Positions 39,778 to 47,600 of a stretch of 64,000 nucleotides of DNA are shown one piece after another. The notes below the pieces were generated by a model. That model searched no databases, had not been told where the DNA came from, and saw only the letters and a program-made list of their open reading frames with translations. Made by a program: the position numbers and the translations under genes. Origin of the DNA: Georgenia sp. EYE_87 (GTDB taxonomy: Bacteria; Actinomycetota; Actinomycetes; Actinomycetales; Actinomycetaceae); the NCBI RefSeq assembly GCF_023148685.1, contig NZ_JAHXNL010000006.1:164917-228916 (forward strand), in the 5' to 3' direction. Every line of letters begins with the position of its first letter. Positions within the stretch are counted from its first letter, which is position 1.

Positions 39778-42543
39778 TCACTCCGGTGGCGCGAGCGTGA
39801 GCGTCGCCGACGCCGCCTCCTCCACCGCCTCGCGGGTCCACGGCCACGGGAAGGTATCCCCCGCCGCCCACGCCTCGAGCTGGTCGGTGTAGTGGTCCGA
39901 GCCCGGGTGCCCGGACGACCCGGTCGTCGTCACCCAGGTCGAGGCGTCCAGGTCGGCGAGGTCCACGACCATGCGCATCGACGGCCCCGCCGTCACCGTG
40001 AAGTCCGGGCGGCCGAGCTCGTCGACGGCGGCGGTGTCGAACGAGGTGGCGTTGACGATCGACGTGCCGCCGGCGACCTCCTCCGCCCCCGGGTTGAAGA
40101 CGCGCCGGACCAGCGCCGGCACCCCCTCGCCGCCGAGCACGGGGTGCTGCGGGGCGAACCGGTGCAGCTTGCCCCACTCCCACCCGCCGGGGTCCTTGCC
40201 CATGGTGTTGGTCAGCTGCTGGCGCGCGAGCACGAGCGCCTGGCGCAGGATCTCGTCGCGCCCCTCCACGATGTTGACCGTGGTGCGGTCGTCCCACCAC
40301 GGGTCCTGCGGGTCCTCGAGCAGGCGCTGGACGACCAGCAGCCACCGGGCACCGCCGTCGGGAGCCTGCGAGGCCGGCAGGTCGTCCTCGAACGTGAGCT
40401 GGAGGATGTTGCCCCACACGGCGTTGAAGTACGCCGCCCCCGCGCTCGAGGTGGCCGCCGGGAACCCGGCCGCCGACCACTCGCGCAGCAGGTCCACCGC
40501 GTCCTCGACGAACGGGTCGTCGACGTCGACGCTGAGCAGGGCGGGCAGCACGGCGGGACCGAACGCGCTGGCGTCGTCGAGCATGATCGCGTTCATGCCG
40601 GCGACGTCGATCGGCTCGCCCTGCGCGATCTCGTGCTCGACGAGCGAGCGGAGCCGCTGGCTGCGGTAGCCGGCGTCCCAGTCGGTGGTGAGGAACGGCC
40701 CCTCGCCGGCCGGGGTCACCGCCTGGTTCGCCGCGGCGACGAACCCCTCGGCGGGGTTGAGCGTGGCTGGCATGTCCTCCGGCGGCACGAAACCTTGCCA
40801 GTCGTAGCGCGAGTCCCAGCCGGGGCGCGGCCACGACCCGTCCGAGGGGACCGGCGAGTCCGGCACCGCGGCGCGCACCGGGATCCTGCCGGGGGCCTGG
40901 TAGCCGATGTCGCCGTCGGCGGTGGCGAAGACGATGTTCTGCGACGGCACCTCGAGCAGCGCGGCGGCCGCGGCGATGTCCGCCGCGTCTCGGGCCCGGT
41001 TGATGGCGAAGATCGCGTCGCCCGTGCGCCCGGGCGTCAGCGCCGTCCACTGCAGGGCGACGGCGTAGCCGGAGAAGCCGGCGGGCGGGGCGCCCTCGGG
41101 AACGGGCACGCTCGCGGCCACGCCCGTCTCGGCGAGGACCTCGGAGACGATCGGGCCGTGCTCGGTGCTGGTGACATTGGTGACCACCGGCTCGCCGCCG
41201 TTGACCTCGATGGTCTCCCGGCGGGTCTGGAGCGGGACCCGGGCGCCGTCGCGGAGGTAGGTGCCGTCGTCGTAGAGCCGCTCGAGGGTGAAGTCGGTGA
41301 CGTCGGCGCCCATGTTGGTCAGCCCCCAGGCGAGCTGCTCGTTGTGGCCGATGACCACACCGGGCAGGCCCGCGAAGGAGAACCCGGCGACGTCGAGGCT
41401 GCAGGCCTCGTCCTCGCCGGTGCAGTGCAGCCCGACCTGGTACCACAGCCCGGGTGCGTCGAGGGCGAGGTGGGGGTCGTTGGCCAGCAGGGGCTTGCCG
41501 CTGGCGGTGTGCTCGCCGGAGACCACGAAGGAGTTGGAGCCGACGCCCTCCCCCTCGCCCAGGAGCACCGGCACCGCCTCGAGCGCGCGGGCGGCACCGG
41601 CGAGGGCCTGCTCGGCTTCCGACCCGCCGAGAGCGGCGGTCAGCTCGTCGCCGGAGGTCGCGACGACGTCCCCCTCCGCCGTCGTCCCCGTGCGGTCCGC
41701 GGCGGTGGTGTCCGTCCCGGCGGAGGTCGCGGGCGCGTCCTGCGGGGCGGCCGCGGGCTGCGGCGCGGAGCTCCCGGCGATGATCGGGGCGTGCGCGTCG
41801 TACGGGTAGTCGGGGTAGAGCTCCTCGGTCCGGGCGACGTCGCCCAGCGTCCGCAGGTTGGCCGCCCTCCCGAGCTCGGCGTCGTAGTTGCCGCGCAGGT
41901 CCCACGCCATGGCCTTGAGCCAGGCGAGCGAGTCGACCGGGTCCCAGGGCTCGATCGTGCCGAGCTCCGTGGTGGTGCCGAGCACCGTGTACTCCAGGCC
42001 CAGCTCGGAGGCCTCTCGCGACTCGAGGTAGGCGTTGACGCCCTCGGCGTAGGCCTCGTAGAGGGCGCGCGACTCGTCGGTGAGCAGGTCCCACTCCTGC
42101 TCGGCGACCTGCCGCCACCCGAAGGTGCGGATGACCAGATCGGCCGAGAGGGCGGCCTCGTTGTCGCCGACCAGCTCGGAGAGCCGCCCGGCGGTGACGT
42201 GCCGGCGGTAGTCCATCTCGAAGAATCGGTCCTGCGCGTGGACGTACCCCTGGGCGCGCACGAGGTCCGCGTCGGTGCCCGCGTAGATCTGCGGCACGCC
42301 GAGCTCGTCGCGGAAGATCTCGACGGTCCCGTCCAGGCCCTCGAGCCGCTGGCTGCCGGTGTGGTCGGGCAACGGGCGCCGGACGATGCCGGCGCCGACG
42401 AGCAGACCGGCGACGAGCACCACCACGAGCACCGCGGGGACGATGAGGAGCGCCTTCTGCAGCGCGGACCGACCTTGCACCAGCCGAGCGTAACCGGGGG
42501 GCGCGGCCTGCCCCCGCATCCCGGTCGGGGTGTGCAGCGTCAC
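39778..42543 (-). CDS. Penicillin acylase family protein (Ntn hydrolase), membrane-anchored
   Basis: A 921-residue precursor. A hydrophobic segment at about 30-52 (ALLIVPAVLVVVLVAGLLVG) anchors or exports it. The A-chain starts VEIFRDELGVPQIYAGTDAD with HAQDRFFEMDYRR. The autocatalytic Ser is in EGVGSNSFVVSGEHTASGKP with NDPHLALDAPGLWYQ after it, and the B-chain Asn is in ATLNPAEGFVAAANQ. Such enzymes hydrolyse amide bonds of acyl-homoserine lactones, lipopeptides or beta-lactams; the substrate here is unknown. It stands between the cyclo-ligase and ruc genes, an insertion relative to mycobacteria. A Ser/Thr/Ala-rich spacer occurs near 255-290. Confidence 0.9.
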   Translation of the reverse strand: MTLHTPTGMRGQAAPPGYARLVQGRSALQKALLIVPAVLVVVLVAGLLVGAGIVRRPLPDHTGSQRLEGLDGTVEIFRDELGVPQIYAGTDADLVRAQGYVHAQDRFFEMDYRRHVTAGRLSELVGDNEAALSADLVIRTFGWRQVAEQEWDLLTDESRALYEAYAEGVNAYLESREASELGLEYTVLGTTTELGTIEPWDPVDSLAWLKAMAWDLRGNYDAELGRAANLRTLGDVARTEELYPDYPYDAHAPIIAGSSAPQPAAAPQDAPATSAGTDTTAADRTGTTAEGDVVATSGDELTAALGGSEAEQALAGAARALEAVPVLLGEGEGVGSNSFVVSGEHTASGKPLLANDPHLALDAPGLWYQVGLHCTGEDEACSLDVAGFSFAGLPGVVIGHNEQLAWGLTNMGADVTDFTLERLYDDGTYLRDGARVPLQTRRETIEVNGGEPVVTNVTSTEHGPIVSEVLAETGVAASVPVPEGAPPAGFSGYAVALQWTALTPGRTGDAIFAINRARDAADIAAAAALLEVPSQNIVFATADGDIGYQAPGRIPVRAAVPDSPVPSDGSWPRPGWDSRYDWQGFVPPEDMPATLNPAEGFVAAANQAVTPAGEGPFLTTDWDAGYRSQRLRSLVEHEIAQGEPIDVAGMNAIMLDDASAFGPAVLPALLSVDVDDPFVEDAVDLLREWSAAGFPAATSSAGAAYFNAVWGNILQLTFEDDLPASQAPDGGARWLLVVQRLLEDPQDPWWDDRTTVNIVEGRDEILRQALVLARQQLTNTMGKDPGGWEWGKLHRFAPQHPVLGGEGVPALVRRVFNPGAEEVAGGTSIVNATSFDTAAVDELGRPDFTVTAGPSMRMVVDLADLDASTWVTTTGSSGHPGSDHYTDQLEAWAAGDTFPWPWTREAVEEAASATLTLAPPE

Positions 42544-42568
42544 CGTGCGGCCCCGGGGGTGCCAGGAG

Positions 42569-42600
42569 TAGGATTGGCACTCGGTGTGGCGGAGTGCTAG
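42569..42600 (+). promoter_or_regulatory. CIRCE (HrcA) operator with -10 box in front of ruc
   Basis: TTGGCACTC (42574-42582), a 9-nt spacer and GAGTGCTAG (42592-42600) match the HrcA operator TTAGCACTC-N9-GAGTGCTAA at 16 of 18 bases. TAGGAT (42569-42574) is a good -10 box placing the start site inside CIRCE, the usual geometry for HrcA repression. It lies 29 nt before the GTG of ruc. Confidence 0.85.
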
Positions 42601-42629
42601 GTCCGCCCTCGTCCCGACGGAGGTCAGCA

Positions 42630-42959
42630 GTGCCCACGTATGCCTACCGGTGCACGGTGTGCGGCAACGAGTTCGAGGTCAAGCAGTCCTTCAGCGACGA
42701 CGCCCTCACGGTCTGCTCCGAGTGCGGCGGCGCGCTGCGCAAGCTCTTCAGCTCCGTCGGAGTGGTGTTCAAGGGGTCCGGTTTCTACCGCACCGACTCC
42801 CGCTCGGGCTCCACCGCCTCCTCGCCCGCCGCGTCCGCCGCGTCCAAGGAGACCTCCTCCTCGAGCTCGTCGTCGTCGTCCACCTCGAGCTCGTCCACCT
42901 CGAGCTCGTCCACCTCGAGCTCGTCCTCCGCCCCGGCGAAGGCTGCCGCGGCGAGCTGA
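42630..42959 (+). CDS. ruc: FmdB-type zinc-ribbon protein, Ruc-like redox-regulated chaperone
   Basis: A 109-residue protein. The zinc ribbon PTYAYRCTVCGNEFEVKQSF has Cys8, Cys11, Cys29 and Cys32 (CSECGGALRKLFSSVGVVFK), then a Ser/Thr/Ala tail of about 50 residues that should be unstructured. This is the layout of Mycobacterium Rv0991c/Ruc, an oxidation-activated holdase with a disordered C-terminus under HrcA control. The start is GTG 42630 (GGAGG upstream). The CIRCE operator and the cyclo-ligase/galU/moeA context both match Rv0991c. The tail is built partly from a 15-bp DNA repeat. Confidence 0.8.
   Translation: MPTYAYRCTVCGNEFEVKQSFSDDALTVCSECGGALRKLFSSVGVVFKGSGFYRTDSRSGSTASSPAASAASKETSSSSSSSSSTSSSSTSSSSTSSSSSAPAKAAAAS
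42879..42923 (+). repeat. Three 15-bp tandem repeats in the ruc tail
   Basis: TCCACCTCGAGCTCG occurs three times in tandem, encoding S-T-S-S-S units. The copies are identical, so repeat number may vary between strains. Confidence 0.9.
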
Positions 42960-43161
42960 TCCACCGGCCGGCCCCCGGGCCGGTCGCACCGCGCGCGTCC
43001 CGCTGCGCGGCCCTGGCCGGGTCCTCCCGGCCGAGGGTGGAGGGACGGTCCGGGCCGCCTCCGGAGCCCGGAACCGTCCACACCCTCGCTCGTCGCACCA
43101 CCGTCCACAGCGGGCCACGACGTCGTGGCCGCCGGGCCGGGCGTCCTTCTAGCTTCGCGGT

Positions 43162-43836
43162 ATGCGCGCTCGCACGCCGGTCCCGCCGTCCCGCTCCGCC
43201 GCCGCCCGCGCGCGCCGCTTCCTGTGGCGTCGGCGCCACCTCCTTGCCGCCCTGTGCCTGGCCTGTGCCGCGGCGGTCGCCGTCAGCGCCCTGAGACCCC
43301 CGGACCCGCCCGCCGAGCGGGTGCTCACGCTGACCGCCGAGCTGCCCGCGGGCAGCGTGCTCGCCGCCGACGACGTGCGGCTCGAGTCCCTCCCGGTCGG
43401 CGCGCAGCCGGCCGGTGTGCTCCGCGACGCCGACGAGGCGGTGGGGCGCCCGCTCGCGGTGGGCCTGGCGGCGGGGACCGCCCTGCAGCCGGCCATGCTC
43501 GCCGGACCCGGCCTGGCGTCCGCGGCCCCGCCGGGCACCGTCGTCGTCCCGGTGCCGGTCGCCGACGCCGCCACCGCCCGCCTCGCCGAGCCGGGGCAGC
43601 GCATCGACCTCGTCGCCGCCGGCAGCGACGTGGGCGTGGAGTCGACGGACGCCAAGGTCGTCGCCCGGGACGTCGTCGTCCTGGCCACCTGGACCCCGGA
43701 GACCGGTGGCGGCCTCCTCGAGCCGGGCGTGGGGAGCGTCACCTACCTGTACGTGGCCGCGGGCGAGAGGGTCGCTACCGTACTCGTAGGCTCGAGCGCC
43801 TGGGCCCCCCTGCGCGCCGTTCTCAGGAGCCCGTGA
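43162..43836 (+). CDS. SAF-domain membrane-anchored protein (CpaB/RcpC-like)
   Basis: A 224-residue protein. A basic N-terminus is followed by one membrane helix (HLLAALCLACAAAVAVSAL). An SAF domain at about 55-115 (LTLTAELPAGSVLAADDVRL, VGRPLAVGLAAGTALQPAML) is followed by a beta-rich RcpC-like part (VVVPVPVADAATARLAEPGQ, RIDLVAAG). SAF/RcpC proteins assist assembly of Flp pili or flagellar P-rings, but no pilus genes are near. The gene often stands alone between the zinc-ribbon gene and mscL in related actinobacteria. Function unproven. Confidence 0.85.
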   Translation: MRARTPVPPSRSAAARARRFLWRRRHLLAALCLACAAAVAVSALRPPDPPAERVLTLTAELPAGSVLAADDVRLESLPVGAQPAGVLRDADEAVGRPLAVGLAAGTALQPAMLAGPGLASAAPPGTVVVPVPVADAATARLAEPGQRIDLVAAGSDVGVESTDAKVVARDVVVLATWTPETGGGLLEPGVGSVTYLYVAAGERVATVLVGSSAWAPLRAVLRSP

Positions 43837-43880
43837 CGCCGGGTCCCCCCGTCGCGCTTTCCCATTCTCAAGGACACTTC

Positions 43881-44321
43881 ATGCTGGCTGGTTTCAAGGA
43901 GTTCATCTCGCGCGGCAACGCCATCGACCTCGCCGTCGGCGTGGTCATCGGCGCCGCGTTCACGCAGGTCGTCACGGCGATCGTCGAGAAGGTGCTGAAC
44001 CCGCTGATCGGCGGGATCTTCGGCAAGCCCGACTTCGACAACCTCTGGGTCATCACCCTCGGCTCCGGCGACGACGTCGCGGAGGTCCTGCCCTTCTCCA
44101 TCCTCACCGCCCTGATCAACTTCCTGCTCGTCGCCGCGGCGCTGTACTTCCTCGTGGTCCTGCCGATGAACAAGCTCGCCGCCCGCCGCAAGGTGGAGGA
44201 GACCGAGCCGGCGGCCCCCGCCGAGGACGTCCGCGTCCTCACCGAGATCCGCGACCTCCTCGCCGCCCAGCAGCGCGGCGCCGACGGCGGCGCGACCGTC
44301 AGCGCCCCGCGCACCCACTGA
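43881..44321 (+). CDS. mscL: Large-conductance mechanosensitive channel
   Basis: A 146-residue channel. The amphipathic S1 and TM1 MLAGFKEFISRGNAIDLAVG with the pore stretch VVIGAAFTQVVTAIVEKVLN is followed by a loop, TM2 (ILTALINFLLVAAALYFLVV) and a charged C-terminal bundle (VRVLTEIRDLLAAQQR). It opens under membrane tension to release solutes on osmotic downshock. AAGGA precedes ATG 43881. mscL also lies near the ruc/galU block in mycobacteria. Confidence 0.95.
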   Translation: MLAGFKEFISRGNAIDLAVGVVIGAAFTQVVTAIVEKVLNPLIGGIFGKPDFDNLWVITLGSGDDVAEVLPFSILTALINFLLVAAALYFLVVLPMNKLAARRKVEETEPAAPAEDVRVLTEIRDLLAAQQRGADGGATVSAPRTH

Positions 44322-44325
44322 CCGC

Positions 44326-44354
44326 GAAGGCCCGCCACGACGTGGCGGGCCTTC
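44326..44354. terminator. Terminator after mscL
   Basis: GAAGGCCCGCCAC and GTGGCGGGCCTTC are perfect 13-bp arms around a 3-nt loop, starting 4 nt after the mscL stop. There is no T-run. Confidence 0.8.
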
Positions 44355-44398
44355 GTCGTCCCCGGGTGCTCAGCGCTCCGGCCGTCAGGGCCCGGCCG

Positions 44399-44650
44399 TC
44401 AGCGTCGGCCCCAGTGCGGCGGGACGTCGCGCAGCAGACGGGCGTCGTTGGCGCCCTCGCCGCGGCCCGGCTCGCCGGAGACGACCAGCGGCCCGGTGTC
44501 CGGGGCGTGCAGGGCGTCGACCGGGTCGGCGATGTCGCCGGACTCGAGCCGACGCCGGTCCACCTCGGACAGCGCGACGACGCGACGGTGACGGCGGCGT
44601 GGACGTGGCTGTCCGGACGCACCGGGCACCTCGCCCGCACCGGTGCTCAT
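44399..44650 (-). CDS. Small hypothetical protein coupled to the helicase-like gene
   Basis: An 83-residue basic protein: PRPRRRHRRVVALSEVDRRR then LESGDIADPVDALHAPDTGP, GEGANDARLLRDVPPHW at the end. The ATG at 44650 overlaps the stop of the 1564-residue helicase-like gene (ATGA), so translation is coupled. I recognise no family. The basic N-terminus could contact nucleic acid, but that is a guess. Confidence 0.6.
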   Translation of the reverse strand: MSTGAGEVPGASGQPRPRRRHRRVVALSEVDRRRLESGDIADPVDALHAPDTGPLVVSGEPGRGEGANDARLLRDVPPHWGRR

Positions 44651-47600
44651 CGCGCCCGCCGGCGGACGACGTGCCCCAGGACGGCGTCCACCTGGGCGCC
44701 GCGGCGCGTGAGCGCGAGCTCGTTGCGCAGCTCCTCCACCAGCTCAGTGTCCTCCCGCTCGGCGCCGTCGGACTCGATCCAGGCGACGAGATCGTCGAGC
44801 TGGTCGTCGCTGTAGGCAGCCAGCGGCAGGCTGCGCACGACCAGCGGACGAGGGCCCCGCTCGCGCACCGGGACCGCACGCGGCCGGGCGGCGGGCTCCG
44901 CCGTCTCGCTCGGCCCCGCCGCGCTGCCGGCGGTGCCGGCGCCGTCGGCCGGGGCGGCACCGTCGACCGGGGCGGTGCCAGCCGGGGCGGCGCCGTCGGC
45001 CGGGCCGCTGTCCCCCTCGGCCGCGACGGCCCCGTCGCTCTCTCCCGCCGCGGAGGCGCCCGGCCCGTGCGGCGCATCCTGCGGAGCGCCGGCCGGGTTG
45101 TCGGCGCTCTCCCCCGTGTCGTAGGTGTGCGGCAGCGCGGTCATCCCCGGCGCGGCGGGGCGGGCGGCGAGCGCGGCGGCCCGCCTGTCCTCGACGACCT
45201 CGAGCACCGCGTCGAGGATGGCCTGAGCCTCGGCCTGCGGGTCCATGAACACGGCGGTGGAGAACGCCATGTGCACCCGCCAGCCGCGCGCGGTCAGCCG
45301 CTGCACCCAGTGCCGGTCGCGGCGCCGCAGAGACTGCTCGGCCACGTACTCGGCGTCGTCCGTCAGCACCGCCACGAGCAGCTCGCCCGGCAGGTCCGGG
45401 TGGCCGATCGCGAGCGGGATGCGCACCCCGCCCTCCACGCCGTAGCGGGGCACCACCGTCAGACCGAGGCGCCAGAGCCGCTCGGCCAGGTCTACCAGGA
45501 GCTGGTCGGGGCTCTCGGCGGGCGCGGAGTCGGGCTGCTCGGCGGGCAGGTCCCCCGTCGCGGCCTGCTCGATGAGGTCGGCGAGGAGCTGCGGCCCGGC
45601 CTGGCGCAGCCGTGAGCGGTCCAGGTCCCCGGGGCCGATGCAGCTGACGAGCACGAGCTGGTGGCGCACGGCGTCGAGGGCGTCGACGAGGCAGGCGAGC
45701 CCGTCGGGCGCGGAGATCGGCCCGAACCGGTGCAGCACGCGCCCGTGCGGCGTCTTGCCGAAGCCGACCGAGAGGATGACGACGTCCCGGCGCAGCCCGC
45801 CGGCGGCGTCCACCTCGACCACCGTGAACGGCTCGTCGCGGTCGTGGCGGAAGAACTCCGCCACCGCGGGGCTGCCGGCCACCGCGGCGTTGACCGCCTC
45901 GCGGACCCGTTCGGCGTGGCGGGGGTTGAGGGCGACGACGGCGAGGGACTGCTCCGGGCGGGAGAGCGCGTGGTCCACCACGAGGTCGACGACGTGGTCG
46001 ACCTCGGACTGCACCGACTCCACCGCGTCGCTGCCGGGCGCCGGCATCCCGAAGCCCTCCACGAGGTCCAGGCGCATGCGGGAGGCCGACGGCGGGGCCG
46101 GCACGGACCGGATGACGCCGTCGTAGCCGTGGGTGGCGAGGAACGCGGAGATCCCCTCGTCGCGCTCGGCGCGGCCCGTCGGGAGCGTCACGGCGGGCAG
46201 GAGCGGCGCCAGCGCGCCGACCAGGCCGTCGCCGCCGCGGCGGGAGTCGCCGACCAGGACCACCTGGCGCGCCCGGGCGAGCAGGGACACGGCCTGCTCG
46301 ACGGGGAGGTGCTGCACGCCGTCGAGGATGAGCAGGTCGACGCTGGGCCCCTCGGGCAGGACCTGCGGGACGAGCATCGGGGCGATCAGCCACACCGGCC
46401 GGGCCACGGGGGCGAGGTGCGGGTAGGTGCCGAGGGTCTCGCGCAGGTTCGCACCGTGGTCGGCGCCGAGGGCCGCGTAGAGCCGGGCCGCCTCGTCGCG
46501 GTGGTCACGCACCGTGGCGCGCACGCGGGCGGCGACGGCGCGGCGCACCGGGCCCACGAGCGAGTCGACCTGGGACTCGTCGAGCTCGCGGAACCGCGCG
46601 GCGAGCGCCTTCAGCGCCGGCCCGTCCAGGCCGGCGAGCGCGGGGTCGGTGCGCAGGATCTGCTCGAGCACCGAGCTCCACCACGCCAGGTCGAGCTCCG
46701 ACCCGACGAGGGCGGTCGGGACGCGCCGCTGCGCGAGGTCGTCCACGAGGCCGCCGAGGCCCTGCTCGCGCAGCTCGCCGAGGAGCCGGGTGCGCTCCGG
46801 CAGCAGCCGCAGCGCCGGCGCGTCGAGGCCGAGCTCCCTCATCCGCTCGGTCAGGGCCGGCAGCGGGACGGAGAAGAGGTCCTCGTTGCCCGCGCCGGCG
46901 CCGATGACGCCCTGGAGCTGCTCCACGTCCGCCCGGGCCTGCGCCTCGGCGGCCTTGATCTCGGCCAGGCCGTCGGGCAGCCGCGGCCAGCCGCCGGCGG
47001 GGTTGTGCCGCCGCCAGATCTCGCGCTGCTCCTGGACGCGGACGAGCTCGGCGTGGAGGTCGGCCACCGGCCGGCCGGGGCGCAGCAGGTCCTTCGCCTG
47101 CTTGCGCAGCCGGCGGCGCACCGAGCCCTTCATCGACACGCCGTTCTCCTTGCGCCACGCCGACGTGGCGGTGGCGACGACCATGTCCGCGGCGGAGCGC
47201 TCGAAGATCTGCGGCAGGAAGACGTCGAGGGCCTCCGCCACGCCGTCGAGCATGCGGAGCTGCTCGCTCCAGGCGTCGAGGGTGGTGGCCCGCTCCAGGC
47301 CGGTCTGGGCGGCGACCCGCTCGACCTGGCCGAGGACGGTGGGTAGCGTCAGCTCGCCCAGGCGCTGGGTGCGCTCGAGCGCCGCCGAGGCGGTGGGTCC
47401 GTCGGTGAGGCGGGCGCCGTACCACGGGGTGTCGTGCGGGCGGAGGGTGAAGGCGCCCAGCGCCGCGGCGCGGGCGAGGCGCTCACGGGCGTCCTCGAGG
47501 CCGCCGTCGCCGAGCCGGCGCAGCGTCGCCGCGTCGAGGCGCACCCGGGTGCGGGGACCGGGCCGGGCCGAGGTGAGGCGGGCGAGAGCCTGCAGGGCGT

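Noticed and set aside
39892-42600. A 902-codon open frame antisense to the penicillin acylase gene
   Set aside because: The minus strand carries the Ntn nucleophile and chain motifs; the plus frame is repetitive Gly/Arg/Val without domains.
42840-42930. Possible CRISPR or satellite array in the TCCACCTCGAGCTCG repeats
   Set aside because: The repeats are directly adjacent without spacers and lie in frame inside the ruc coding region.
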